Shown here piece after piece: positions 32,780-41,844 of a DNA stretch of 64,000 bases (positions within the stretch are counted from its first letter, which is position 1; each line of letters starts with the position of its first letter). The stretch spans positions 492,602 through 556,601 of the forward strand of contig NZ_BMYO01000002.1 of NCBI RefSeq assembly GCF_014652315.1, in the 5' to 3' direction. Under the pieces are notes generated by a model. The model worked only from the letters and a program-made list of their open reading frames with translations, did not search any database and was not told the DNA's origin. Made by a program: the position numbers and the translations under genes. Origin of the DNA: Jeongeupia chitinilytica (GTDB lineage Bacteria; Pseudomonadota; Gammaproteobacteria; Burkholderiales; Chitinibacteraceae).

Positions 32780-33471
32780 GGCCATCTCCGAACGTTTCTG
32801 TTTGTTGTGACTACGATCCTCGGTATAGGCACCTACGAAGCAACTTGCAAAATCGGTAAGTAATTGGCGGCTCCGGGTGGAGAAACTGACAGTTCAGGGC
32901 TGACTCAGGTAACTGAAGCCATGGAACTTGAGGGGCAATGGGCTCGTTTGCTTAGCTGCTCCCATCACTCGGCTCAACTGCTGCTAGCCCCAGCGACCTC
33001 TCAAACTTCACTGGCAATCGCCTTGCATCATTTGTCCCCTCGGGAGTCCATCCTGATGGGGCGGGGTCCCTCTGCTGGAGAAGCCGATGTTCCACGTTGC
33101 CTTTTTCTACCGCGCTCAGGGTCAGGTATGACCTCCGCGCTCCAGGCTTCACTCTCGCTATTGTTGTTTGCCGACGCTAGGCCGGACTTGGCCATGCAGG
33201 ACGCAATAGAGCAACTGCATGCACAGACTGCGATCTACACGGCTGGCCGAACTAACGGGGCGCGATAAGTAACGTAGTCAGACGCAACCGGCACAAGCGG
33301 TCAGTTCTGCCGGAATATGCACTCGATCAGTTGGCCGGTTTCGGCTGAGACACATGCATGGTGCGCACCGCCGGTCGCGCACCTGCATCCTGCAGGCAAG
33401 CATCCGCCTCATACTGATGACGACGGGCAGGGGGTGATCTGCCGCGATGTTGAACAGTCAGGAGAACCGGC
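32780..33471. other. intergenic region in the prophage cargo zone
   Basis: About 690 bp between the lipoprotein and VOC genes. Open frames on both strands (for example 32864-33268 plus) lack ribosome sites and protein-like composition. The region holds the promoter of the lipoprotein gene, degraded phage sequence and the right repeat copy. I see no supported gene in it. Confidence 0.5.
33318..33370 (+). repeat. 53-bp imperfect direct repeat, right copy
   Basis: Five mismatches to 31145-31197. It codes the same ending (LAGFG then stop) as the left copy in a relic frame. Confidence 0.8.
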
Positions 33472-33951
33472 ATGGCCAGCAAGAACACGATTTGTCTGTG
33501 GTACGACGGCGCAGCACTGGAAGCGGCGGAGTTTTATGCCAAGACGTTCCCGGACAGTGCCGTCGGCGCCATCCTCCGCGCTCCGGGCGACTACCCCGCG
33601 GGTAAAGAGGGCGATGTGCTGACGGTCGAGTTCACGGTGATGGGGCTGCCGTGTCTTGGTCTGAACGGTGGGCCCGGCTTCACGCATGACGAGGCCTTCT
33701 CGTTTCAGGTCTCGACCGAGGACCAGGCTGAAACGGATAGCCTGTGGAATGCCATCGTCGACAACGGCGGTCAGGAAAGCGCCTGCGGCTGGTGCAAGGA
33801 CAAGTGGGGCGTGTCATGGCAGATCACGCCACGCATCCTGATGACGGCGATCGCCGACCCGGATCGCGCGGCAGCCAAGCGCGCGTTCGAGGCCATGATG
33901 AACATGGGCAAGATCGACATCGCGGCCATCGAAGCGGCCTGGCGCGGCTGA
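33472..33951 (+). CDS. VOC-superfamily (PhnB-like) protein
   Basis: 159 residues from ATG 33472 with AGGAG upstream. Opens SKNTICLWYDGAALEAAEFYAKTFPDS and contains PCLGLNGGPGFTHDEAFSFQV and GVSWQITPRIL, marks of the PhnB/3-demethylubiquinone-methyltransferase-like branch of the vicinal oxygen chelate fold. Members are often of unknown activity. Such genes are normally chromosomal, so its place between the antiterminator region and the packaging genes suggests a cargo gene carried by the phage. Confidence 0.85.
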   Translation: MASKNTICLWYDGAALEAAEFYAKTFPDSAVGAILRAPGDYPAGKEGDVLTVEFTVMGLPCLGLNGGPGFTHDEAFSFQVSTEDQAETDSLWNAIVDNGGQESACGWCKDKWGVSWQITPRILMTAIADPDRAAAKRAFEAMMNMGKIDIAAIEAAWRG

Positions 33952-33997
33952 GGCAGCTCACGCTCCGCCGCGGTTAACACAACGGTTGGAGTGTTTG

Positions 33998-34372
33998 ATG
34001 GTTTCCTTTTCGCCGATGCGCCCATGCCGGCAGGTTGGCTGCCGCACGCTGGTCGAGCGCGGCTATTGCGAGCAGCACCAGCCCAAGGTCGAGCGTCGTT
34101 ACGACCAGCAGCGCGGCACGTCGGCGCAGCGCGGCTACGGTTCGCGCTGGCAGAAGGCGCGGGCGACCTTCCTGCGATCGCATCCGTTCTGTGTGGCATG
34201 CGCTGCGCGTCACCGGCTGGTGCCGGCCAATGTGGTCGACCATGTCGTGCCGCACCGCGGCGACCAGACGCTGTTCTGGGATACCGATAACTGGCAGGCG
34301 CTGTGCAAGCCCTGCCACGACGCCAAGACCGCGCGCGAAGACGGCGGCCTCGGCAATCGGCGGCTGTCCTGA
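33998..34372 (+). CDS. phage HNH endonuclease
   Basis: 124 residues from ATG 33998 with GGAG upstream. Cys pairs CRQVGC, YCEQH and FCVACAARHRL hold zinc; the HNH core is VVDHVVPHRGDQTLFWDTDNWQALCKPCHDAKT. HNH proteins next to the terminase genes are required for cos cleavage in HK97-type phages, and this gene sits directly before a G-rich region and TerS. Start chosen over an upstream TTG. Confidence 0.9.
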   Translation: MVSFSPMRPCRQVGCRTLVERGYCEQHQPKVERRYDQQRGTSAQRGYGSRWQKARATFLRSHPFCVACAARHRLVPANVVDHVVPHRGDQTLFWDTDNWQALCKPCHDAKTAREDGGLGNRRLS

Positions 34373-34375
34373 GCC

Positions 34376-34562
34376 GACCCCATCGCCCCTCGATCAAGGG
34401 GGGGGGCTATCAAAAGGCTGGGGCGCTTCGTCCTAGACCGAGTAGTCCCCCGTTTCTGTAAAAACCCCCGTAAACCATAGGGGGGGGGTATGAACCGGCC
34501 CGCTGCTGCATTGAAGTTGGCATTCGGTCGTTTCGTCTCTCCCGTTCACCGATAGGCGCTGC
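34376..34562 (+). other. putative cos region
   Basis: Non-coding 187 bp between HNH and TerS containing two G9 runs (34398-34406 and 34480-34488) and a CCCCC run facing the second. Its position beside HNH and terminase genes is where HK97-like phages keep cos. The cleavage point cannot be read from sequence. Confidence 0.4.
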
Positions 34563-35384
34563 ATGAGCGAGCAAACCACCCCGGCGAGCGCGCTGGTCGC
34601 GCTGCCCCGACCACCCCGTTTCCTCAAATCGGCACGACCCAAACGGATCTGGTCGTACTTGCTGACGTCATTGGCCGACGCCCAGCTCGACTACGCCTCG
34701 GCACTGATCGGCCTGGCGCTGCTGGCCGAGAAGGTCGACGCCTGGCGTTCCCACGTCGATGCGATCCGCAAGGAGGGTGGCCGCTATGACGTCGATTCCA
34801 ATGGCGGCTCGATGGAGTCGGACGAGTCGATGGCCGAACGACGTGCCCGCAACGAGGTGCTCAAGGATCTCGACCAGGCCGGGCTGACCGTCACCACGGC
34901 CGCGCGCATCCGGGTGATCGACCGGCTGGCGTCGCAGGGCGAGCTGTTCAGCCCGTTCGACCTGCTCGAGCAGGCCCACGAAGGCGAGCGCCCCCCACAG
35001 CTGCCGCCCTGGACGATGACCAGTGCCGAGAAACGCCTCTGGCAGGACCTGCAGCCGCTGCTCGAGCAGAGCGGTTTCGACTTCAGTTCGGCCGGTCTGG
35101 CGATCGGCCTGCTGTGCGCGGCGATGGCCGACTGGTACGAGGCCCGCCAATGGCTGGCCGACCACAAGGGCAAGCACTTCGCGGTCAGCTACAAGACCGG
35201 CCGGACTTACGAAGTGAGCGCCAGTTACAACCGGGCCAAGATCGCGCGCCAGATCCGCGAACTGCTCAAACGCAACGGACTGACCGTCTACGCATGTGCC
35301 AAACACAAAGCCATCAGCAAGGGCCGGGTACTGAGTGCGGAGCTGGCCGAGATCCTGATGTTCGCGGACCAGCGGGCGGACTGA
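34563..35384 (+). CDS. phage terminase small subunit, P27-like
   Basis: 273 residues; recognises the packaging site and regulates the large subunit. Two stretches have similar layout: 'LADAQLDYASALIGLALLAE' through 'LKDLDQAGLTVT', and 'LEQSGFDFSSAGLAIGLLCA' through 'RELLKRNGLTVY'. Each matches the P27 small-terminase pattern, so the protein looks like a tandem duplication of that domain. The gene overlaps the start of the large subunit and follows the putative cos. Confidence 0.8.
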   Translation: MSEQTTPASALVALPRPPRFLKSARPKRIWSYLLTSLADAQLDYASALIGLALLAEKVDAWRSHVDAIRKEGGRYDVDSNGGSMESDESMAERRARNEVLKDLDQAGLTVTTAARIRVIDRLASQGELFSPFDLLEQAHEGERPPQLPPWTMTSAEKRLWQDLQPLLEQSGFDFSSAGLAIGLLCAAMADWYEARQWLADHKGKHFAVSYKTGRTYEVSASYNRAKIARQIRELLKRNGLTVYACAKHKAISKGRVLSAELAEILMFADQRAD

Positions 35385-37054
35385 TCCCGGCCGGCTACGC
35401 GCTGCAGCCCTGGGACCGGTACGGCCTCGACGTGCTCGAGGGCCGGATCGTCGCCGGCCGCTACACCCGGCTGGCGATCGAACGCCACTTCCGCGACCTT
35501 AAAAACGGCGGCGAACGCGGCCTGGTGTTCCGCATCGACCACGCCCGGCACGTGATCGACTTCTTCAAACACTGCCGGCAAAGCTCGGGCGAATGGGGCG
35601 GACAGCCCATCGTGCTGCAACCGTGGCAGCAGTTCTGGCTGGCCGTGACCTTCGGCTGGCGCCGCATCGACGGCTCGCGCCGCTTCCGTACCTGGTACGA
35701 GGAGGTCGCGCGCAAGAACGGCAAGAGCACCAAGCTCTCGGCGATCGGCCTCTACCTGTTCGCGATGGACAAGGAGAAGGGCGCGCAGGTCTTCACTGCT
35801 GCGACCAAGCTCGACCAGGCCAAGATCACCCACAAGGAAGCCGAGATGATGGTGCAGCAGTCCCCCGGACTGCGGCAGCTGATCTCGGTGCACAACAACC
35901 GGATGTTCATCGCCGGTACCGCCAATCTGTTCGTCCCTCTGGGGGCCGATGCCAAGACGCAGGATGGCCTGAACGTGCACGGCGCGATCATCGACGAGCT
36001 GCACGCCCACCCGTCGCGGGCGCTGTGGGACGTGATCGAGACCGCCACCGGCGCCCGGCGCAGCCCGCTGCTGTACGCGATCACCACCGCCGGCGAGAAC
36101 ATCGAAGGCTCGATCTGCCTCGAGCAGCGCGGCTATTTGATCCGGGTGCTCGAAGGCACCGAGACCGACGACTCGTTCGGCGGGGTGATCTACACGCTCG
36201 ATGCCGATGACGACTGGCGTGACGAAAAGAACTGGATCAAGGCCAATCCGAACATGGGCGTGTCGATCAAGGTCGAGCAGTTGCGCGATATGGCCAAAAA
36301 GGCCGCGGCGGTACCGACCGCGCTGTTCAACTTCCTGACCAAGCGGCTGAACATCTGGACCCAGCTGCTCGATGCCTGGCTGTCGCTCGACGACTGGGAC
36401 GCCTGCGGTGAGCCGTTCGACGAGACCGATTTCCACGGCCGCTACTGCTACGGCGGCCTCGACGTCTCCAAGACCACCGACCTGACCGCCTGGGTGCTGG
36501 TGTTCCCGCCGCAGGCCGGCGATCCGAACTGGACGATCCTGCCGCGCTTCTTCGTGCCCGAAGACCAGCTCGAGCGGCGCGAACAGAAGGATCGCGTCGA
36601 CTACCGCACCTGGGCACAGCAGGACCACCTGCAGACCACACCGGGCCGGATCGTCGACCAGGAACAGATCCGCCTGCAGGTACTGGCCGATCAGGCCGTG
36701 TTCGACATCCGCGAGATCGGCTACGACGACTGGAACTCGCTCAAGCTTGCCGGCGAGCTGGCCGAGGCCGGCTTGCAGATGGTCGAGATCCCCCAGAATT
36801 TCCAGGCGCTCTCGGCGCCCAGCAAGTTCCTCGAGGAAATCATGCTCAACAGACTGCTCCGCCACGGCGGCCACCCGGTGCTGCGCTGGAACGCCGGCAA
36901 CGTGGTGCTGCTGCAGGACACCAACGGCAACCTGCGCCCGAACAAGCGCAAGTCACGGGAAAAAATCGACGGCATCGTCGCGACCGTGATGGCGCTGAAC
37001 CGGGCGATGTTCCCGGCCGAGCCGGACGCCATGCCCGGAGTCATCGTGCTATGA
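35381..37054 (+). CDS. phage terminase large subunit
   Basis: ATP-driven packaging motor and nuclease. The conserved part begins ALQPWDRYGLDVLEGRIVAGRY. ATPase motifs follow: Walker A-like EEVARKNGKSTKLSA, and Walker B region GAIIDELHAH. The nuclease domain has YGGLDVSKTTDLTAW and later GYDDWNS. The frame has no ATG at the expected place: CTG 35381 overlaps the TerS stop as CTGA, while the nearest ATG (35294) would add 29 residues of unlikely sequence. About 557 residues from CTG. The stop overlaps the portal ATG (ATGA). Confidence 0.88.
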   Translation: MIPAGYALQPWDRYGLDVLEGRIVAGRYTRLAIERHFRDLKNGGERGLVFRIDHARHVIDFFKHCRQSSGEWGGQPIVLQPWQQFWLAVTFGWRRIDGSRRFRTWYEEVARKNGKSTKLSAIGLYLFAMDKEKGAQVFTAATKLDQAKITHKEAEMMVQQSPGLRQLISVHNNRMFIAGTANLFVPLGADAKTQDGLNVHGAIIDELHAHPSRALWDVIETATGARRSPLLYAITTAGENIEGSICLEQRGYLIRVLEGTETDDSFGGVIYTLDADDDWRDEKNWIKANPNMGVSIKVEQLRDMAKKAAAVPTALFNFLTKRLNIWTQLLDAWLSLDDWDACGEPFDETDFHGRYCYGGLDVSKTTDLTAWVLVFPPQAGDPNWTILPRFFVPEDQLERREQKDRVDYRTWAQQDHLQTTPGRIVDQEQIRLQVLADQAVFDIREIGYDDWNSLKLAGELAEAGLQMVEIPQNFQALSAPSKFLEEIMLNRLLRHGGHPVLRWNAGNVVLLQDTNGNLRPNKRKSREKIDGIVATVMALNRAMFPAEPDAMPGVIVL

Positions 37055-38382
37055 CCGGTACGCGCAGTTCCGGCTACGGCTCGACCATCCTGAACAACTG
37101 GCTGGCCAGCCGACAGGCCGACAAAGCCCAAGCGGCTGTGCCGCCCACGGCCTCGGTGCCGGCCGAACCGATCCACAACGACAGCATGCTGCTGTCGCAG
37201 GGTTACGCCGGCACCGACCTGTACGCCTTCCTCACCGGCGGCCTGTCGGCCGCCGGCATGGCCGTGAACGAACGCACCGCGATGAACGTCGCTGCGGTGT
37301 TCGCCTGCGTCGGACTGATCGGTGGCTCGATCGCTTCGTTGCCGCTGCCGATCTACCGCTGGACCGACCGCGGTCGCGAGACCGTGTCGGAATCGCAGAG
37401 TGGGCTGTGGCGACTGCTCAATCTCGAACCGTGGCCATCGATGAGTGCCGCAGTCTGGCGCGAATGCATGATGACCTCGGTGCTGTTGCAGGGCGATGCG
37501 TTTGCGCGCATTCACCGCAAGTCGGCGCGCTCGCCCGACATTGCCGGCTTCGAGCCGCTGCCGCACTCGACGGTCGAACCGATACCGGCCAAGGGCCGGC
37601 TGCTGTACCGGGTCACGCCCACCGACGGCGGTACGCCGTACACGCTCGATCAGGACGACATGCTGCATGTCCCCGGGGTCGGCTTCGACGGCCAGCGCGG
37701 GCTGCCAGTGATCCGGCATGCACTGCGCAACGTCGCCGGTACCGCACTGGCGGCGAGCGAGTACACCGGGCGCTTCTTCAGCAACGGTGCGCGGCCCGAC
37801 TTCGTGCTGCAGTCGGACTCGCCCAAGGCGCTTGATCCCGGCGTGGTGCAGACCATCCGCGAGACCTGGGCGCAGAAGCACCAAGGGGTCGCCAACAGCC
37901 ACCTGCCGGCGATCCTCAGTGGCGGACTCAAGATCGCCCAGCTGACCATGAGCGCCGAAGACGCGCAGTTGCTGGGGATCATGAACCTGTCGGTCGAAGA
38001 GGTGGCGCGGATCTTCGGCGTGCCGCCGTTCATGATCGGCCATGTCGAGAAGACGTCGTCCTTCGGTACCGGCATCGAGCAGCAGTCGATCGGCTTCGTG
38101 AAGTTCACCTTGCTGCGTCACCTGGTGAAGTTCGCCCAGGAACTGAACCGCAAGGTCTTCCGTGGCACGACCTACTGCGAGTTCGACACCACCGGCCTCG
38201 AACGCGGCGACACCAAGTCGCGCTACGAGGCGTACCGGGTTGCCCTCGGCCGGGCCGGCGAGCCGGGCTGGATGACACCGAACGAAGTGCGCCATGAAGA
38301 GAACCGCCCCGACATTCCGGGCGGCGAACGCCTTTACTATGGAGGAGAGAATGCGACAGCTGCTGAACCTGCTGATCAGTAA
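37051..38382 (+). CDS. HK97-type phage portal protein
   Basis: 443 residues forming the dodecameric portal at the capsid vertex. Portal marks include TAMNVAAVFACVGLIGGSIASLPLPIY, the helix region and FGVPPFMIGHVEKTSSFGTGIEQQSIGFV. Its start overlaps the terminase stop by 4 bases, and its end overlaps the protease start by 32 bp, a normal arrangement in this phage type. Confidence 0.94.
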   Translation: MTGTRSSGYGSTILNNWLASRQADKAQAAVPPTASVPAEPIHNDSMLLSQGYAGTDLYAFLTGGLSAAGMAVNERTAMNVAAVFACVGLIGGSIASLPLPIYRWTDRGRETVSESQSGLWRLLNLEPWPSMSAAVWRECMMTSVLLQGDAFARIHRKSARSPDIAGFEPLPHSTVEPIPAKGRLLYRVTPTDGGTPYTLDQDDMLHVPGVGFDGQRGLPVIRHALRNVAGTALAASEYTGRFFSNGARPDFVLQSDSPKALDPGVVQTIRETWAQKHQGVANSHLPAILSGGLKIAQLTMSAEDAQLLGIMNLSVEEVARIFGVPPFMIGHVEKTSSFGTGIEQQSIGFVKFTLLRHLVKFAQELNRKVFRGTTYCEFDTTGLERGDTKSRYEAYRVALGRAGEPGWMTPNEVRHEENRPDIPGGERLYYGGENATAAEPADQ

Positions 38383-39139
38383 CCGGCAGGCCGACCGGCG
38401 CTTCGATGTGGTGCAGAACCAGGCGGGCAATGAGGCCACGCTCTACCTGTACGACTGCATCGTCGCCACACAGGCCGAGGCCGACTGGTGGGGCGGCGTT
38501 GCCGCCGACACCGTCGCCAAGAAGATCGCCGCGATCGACGCCCCGACCATCCACGTTCGGATCAACTCGCCCGGTGGCGACGTCTTCGGTGGTAGGGCGA
38601 TCGAGACTGCGCTGCGCCAGCACCCGGCGCAGATCCACGTCCACGTCGACGGCCTGGCCGCCAGTGCCGCGAGCTTCATCGCCATGGCCGGCGATGTGAT
38701 CGCGATCTCGCCCGGTGCCTTCGTGATGATCCACCAGGCCCAGACGCTGGCCTACGGCTCCGCCGATTCCCTGGAAAAGACCGCCTCGCTGCTGCGCAAG
38801 GTCGACGCCACGCTGGTCGACACCTACGTCACGCGGACGAAGCAGGATGACGGCCGCGTGCGCGACTGGGTCAACGCCGAAACCTGGTTCACCGCCGCCG
38901 AAGCGGTCGAGTACGGCTTCGCCGATCAACTGGCTGACGACAGTGCAGGCGTATCGGCCTGCTGGAACCTCTCGGCCTACGCCAAGGCACCGATTGCGGC
39001 CAGTGTGCCGCCGGGCCATCAGGCACCGCCGAAACAAGTGCCGTCCGAACCTGCCGCACCGGCCGCCCAAGACGACCAGTCCCACCGACAGCGGGCCGCC
39101 AACCAGCGCCGCGTGGCGCTGCTGAACCTCGGGTTCTGA
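38351..39139 (+). CDS. ClpP-like prohead protease
   Basis: ATG 38351 has GGAGGAG upstream and gives 262 residues. ClpP-type serine protease fold: INSPGGDVFGG oxyanion region, nucleophile Ser in DGLAASAASFIAMAGD, catalytic His in MIHQAQTLAYG, and Asp in the following helix. It matures the capsid by removing the scaffold part of the major capsid protein. The C-terminal 50 residues are Pro/Gln-rich. Confidence 0.93.
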   Translation: MRQLLNLLISNRQADRRFDVVQNQAGNEATLYLYDCIVATQAEADWWGGVAADTVAKKIAAIDAPTIHVRINSPGGDVFGGRAIETALRQHPAQIHVHVDGLAASAASFIAMAGDVIAISPGAFVMIHQAQTLAYGSADSLEKTASLLRKVDATLVDTYVTRTKQDDGRVRDWVNAETWFTAAEAVEYGFADQLADDSAGVSACWNLSAYAKAPIAASVPPGHQAPPKQVPSEPAAPAAQDDQSHRQRAANQRRVALLNLGF

Positions 39140-39184
39140 CCGCGCAATACCTGCTTCAGTCGCCGTTTCATCCGTTTCTATCAA

Positions 39185-39208
39185 GGCCGCCTCCGGGCGG
39201 CCTTTTTT
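39185..39208 (+). terminator. intrinsic terminator-like hairpin before the capsid gene
   Basis: Stem GGCCGCC/GGCGGCC and T6, between protease and major capsid genes inside the late operon. Confidence 0.75.
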
Positions 39209-39222
39209 ATTGGAGTTTCCCC

Positions 39223-40464
39223 ATGGCCGTATCCATCCAGACCCTCCGCGAACAGCGTGCCGCCATCGGTGCCAAGCTGAAGAACCTCGTCGACAGCGAT
39301 CACAATCCGCTGTGGAACGACAGCCTGCAGGCCGAGTACGACGCGGCGGTGAAGCAGGTTGCCGACATTGATGCGCAGATCGAGCGCATCGAGGCATACA
39401 ACACGCTGATGGCCGACCTGCAGGTCAACAATGCCGTCGTCGAGGCGGTTGGCAAGAAGGCTGGCAGCGAAGCTGCGAAGATCTACGATGCGCTGCTGCG
39501 CCACGGGCCGATGGCGCTGACGCAGGATCAGCTGGGCACGCTGCGCAATGCTATGAGCACCACCACCGGCAGCGAGGGCGGCTATACCGTGCCGGAAGAA
39601 CTGGCCCGTTCGGTGATCGAGGCACTGAAGACCTTCGGTGGCATGCGCGAGGTTGCGACGGTGATCTCGACCGCCACCGGCGCCGCGATGTCGTTCCCGA
39701 CCACCGACGGCACCTCGGAAGAGGGCGAGATCGTCGCCGAGAACGCCGAAGCCGGCGATGCCGACATCGCCTTCGGTACCCGCTCGATCAACACCTTCAA
39801 GTTCAGCTCCAAGATCGTCACCGTGCCGATCGAGCTGCTGCAGGACAGTGCCGTCGACCTCGATGCGCTGATCAACCGCCGCTGCATCTCGCGGATCGGC
39901 CGGATCACCAACAAGAAGTTCACCCTCGGTACCGGCAACGGCGAGCCGAACGGCATCGTCCCGAACGCCGCCGTCGGCGTGACCGGTGCATCGACCAAGG
40001 CCGTCAGCGGCGACGAGCTGATCGACCTCGAACACAGCGTCGATCCGGCATATCGCCACAACGGCCGCTGGATGTTCGCCGACAGCACATTGCGCGAGCT
40101 GAAGAAGCTCAAGGATGACCAGGGTCGGCCGCTGTGGCTGCCGGGCTTCGCCGTGAAGGAACCGGACACGATCCTCAGCTATGGCTACGTGATCAACCAG
40201 GACATGCCGGCCATGGCCGCCGGCGCGACCTCGATCCTGTTCGGCGACTTCAGCACCTATCTGATCCGTGATGCGCTGGCGATGCAGATGCACCGTTTCA
40301 CCGACTCGGCGTTCGCCCGCAAGGGTCAGGTCGGCTTCCTGATGTTCTCGCGCTCGGGCGGCAACCTGCTCGACGTCGGCGGTTCGATCAAGGCGTTCAA
40401 GAACGCTGCCTCGGCGCCGTCTGGGGTAGAGGAAGCCCGCGAGCCGGAAGAAGCGATCGCCTGA
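39223..40464 (+). CDS. HK97-type major capsid protein
   Basis: 413 residues. N-terminal coiled-coil scaffold (delta) region to about residue 100 (QTLREQRAAIGAKLKNLVD), then the HK97 fold with STTTGSEGGYTVPEELARS, FGTRSINTFKFSSKIVTVPIELLQDS and the late FTDSAFARKGQVGFLMFSRSGG. Ribosome site GGAG precedes ATG 39223. Cleavage after about residue 105 is expected from the family. Confidence 0.95.
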   Translation: MAVSIQTLREQRAAIGAKLKNLVDSDHNPLWNDSLQAEYDAAVKQVADIDAQIERIEAYNTLMADLQVNNAVVEAVGKKAGSEAAKIYDALLRHGPMALTQDQLGTLRNAMSTTTGSEGGYTVPEELARSVIEALKTFGGMREVATVISTATGAAMSFPTTDGTSEEGEIVAENAEAGDADIAFGTRSINTFKFSSKIVTVPIELLQDSAVDLDALINRRCISRIGRITNKKFTLGTGNGEPNGIVPNAAVGVTGASTKAVSGDELIDLEHSVDPAYRHNGRWMFADSTLRELKKLKDDQGRPLWLPGFAVKEPDTILSYGYVINQDMPAMAAGATSILFGDFSTYLIRDALAMQMHRFTDSAFARKGQVGFLMFSRSGGNLLDVGGSIKAFKNAASAPSGVEEAREPEEAIA

Positions 40465-40477
40465 TTGAAGGAATCCC

Positions 40478-41047
40478 ATGCTGCGCATCACCACGCCGCC
40501 GACCTGCTTGCCGGTCACCGTCGACGAATTCAAGTCCTGGGGCTACGAGTTCAACACTGACCAGGACGACAACATCCGCCGCGAGATCAGCACTGCGACC
40601 GACGCGGCCGAACGGATGACCCGCCGAGCCCTCATCACGAGGGAGGTCGAACTGACCGCCGCGGGCTTCGCCCAAGCGCGCTACCTTGTCGGCGCCACGC
40701 CGGTGCAGGCGATCGTGTCGGTGCAGTACCTCGACCCGGCAGGCCAAGCGCAGACGCTCGATCCGGCCGCCTGCCGCATCCTGCCGGGCGAGCCCGAGCA
40801 GCTCTGGCCGGCGGTCGGGCAGTCGTGGCCGGCGACCTGCCGCGATCCGGCCGCCGTGACGGTGACCCTGCGCTGCGGCTACGGCGAAGCGAGCGATGTC
40901 CCCGACGCCTTCAAGACCTGGATCATCCGCCGCGTGGCCACCAGCTACGAGTACCGCAAAAACGTCGAGACCGGCACGCTGAATGAACTCCCGGAAGACT
41001 TCGTCGACGGCGTGCTCGACGACTACGTAATCCGCGGGGTGTGGTGA
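40478..41047 (+). CDS. phage head-tail connector protein (gp6-like)
   Basis: 189 residues, first adaptor below the portal. Begins MLRITTPPTCLPVTVDEFKSW, with the helical EISTATDAAERMTRRAL stretch and the YEYRKNVETG motif of the gp6/Gp15 adaptor family. The stop overlaps the next gene (TGATG). Confidence 0.88.
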   Translation: MLRITTPPTCLPVTVDEFKSWGYEFNTDQDDNIRREISTATDAAERMTRRALITREVELTAAGFAQARYLVGATPVQAIVSVQYLDPAGQAQTLDPAACRILPGEPEQLWPAVGQSWPATCRDPAAVTVTLRCGYGEASDVPDAFKTWIIRRVATSYEYRKNVETGTLNELPEDFVDGVLDDYVIRGVW

Positions 41048-41391
41048 TGGGAAATCTCAACAAATACCGCTCGCGCATCCGGATCGAACAGCTGCAGTCA
41101 CAACGCGACAGCGTCGGTGGCGAACTGAAAGTCTGGGTGCCGCTGGGCGACACCGAACTGCCGGCAGGCATCCGGCCGCTGCGCGGTCGCGAGTTCCTCG
41201 CCGCGCAACAGGTGCAGGCTGAAGTGACCACCGAGATCAGCCTGCGCTACCCGCGGCAGCTGCCCACCATCACCGCCGCCATGCGCGTGCGCTGCGGCAG
41301 CACCTCCTACAACATCAAGGCCGTCATCGACGTAGACGGCCGGCAGGTCGACCTGCAGCTGATGTGCACCAGCGGCGTCGACGAAGGCTGA
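41047..41391 (+). CDS. phage head closure/head-tail adaptor protein
   Basis: 114 residues, beta-barrel SPP1 gp16-like head closure family: NKYRSRIRIEQLQSQRDSVG then GREFLAAQQVQAEVTTEISLRY. It begins at ATG 41047 overlapping the previous stop and ends 3 bp before the next gene. Confidence 0.87.
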   Translation: MGNLNKYRSRIRIEQLQSQRDSVGGELKVWVPLGDTELPAGIRPLRGREFLAAQQVQAEVTTEISLRYPRQLPTITAAMRVRCGSTSYNIKAVIDVDGRQVDLQLMCTSGVDEG

Positions 41392-41394
41392 ACC

Positions 41395-41844
41395 ATGAAC
41401 AAAATCCAAGGCCTCGACAGCCTCAGCCGCAAACTCAGGCTGCTGCCAAAACAGGTCCAGAACAAGCAGGTAAAACGCAGTCTCTCTGCCGGCGCCCGCG
41501 AACTGATCACTGCGATCAAGGCCGCGGCACCGGAAGACACTGGCTTGATGAAGACCCAGATCGTGCAGTTCCGCGTGCCACAACAGAACAAGGTGCAGGT
41601 CGGCGTCAGCAGTCGCCTGAAGAAGCTCAAAAGCGAGCGCACCAGGCAAAAAGCCGATGCACGAAACAAGTATCGGCCGGTGAACTACGGCGCCTACTAC
41701 TGGCGCTTCGTCGAGTTCGGCACCAGCAAGATGCCGGCCAAACCCTTCATCCGTCCGACCTTCGACGCCAGGAAAACCGGCATCGCCAAACGCATCATCG
41801 TCGAGCTGGAAAAGGGCATCGAGATGGAGGCCAACAAGCTGTGA
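41395..41844 (+). CDS. HK97 gp10-family tail component
   Basis: 149 residues with LRLLPKQVQNKQVKRSLSAGARELI, APEDTGLMK and the conserved WRFVEFGTSKMPAKPFIRPTF. HK97 gp10-like proteins are neck or tail-completion parts. The stop overlaps the next start as GTGA. Confidence 0.9.
   Translation: MNKIQGLDSLSRKLRLLPKQVQNKQVKRSLSAGARELITAIKAAAPEDTGLMKTQIVQFRVPQQNKVQVGVSSRLKKLKSERTRQKADARNKYRPVNYGAYYWRFVEFGTSKMPAKPFIRPTFDARKTGIAKRIIVELEKGIEMEANKL

Noticed and set aside
32864..33268. 134-codon plus-strand frame in the cargo zone
   Set aside because: No ribosome site, no recognisable domain, and a composition unlike neighbouring genes; treated as non-coding.
35294..35384. ATG 35294 as start of the large terminase
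   Set aside because: It would add 29 residues of Gln/Gly/Arg-rich sequence with no ribosome site, inside the TerS coding region; the conserved part begins just after CTG 35381.
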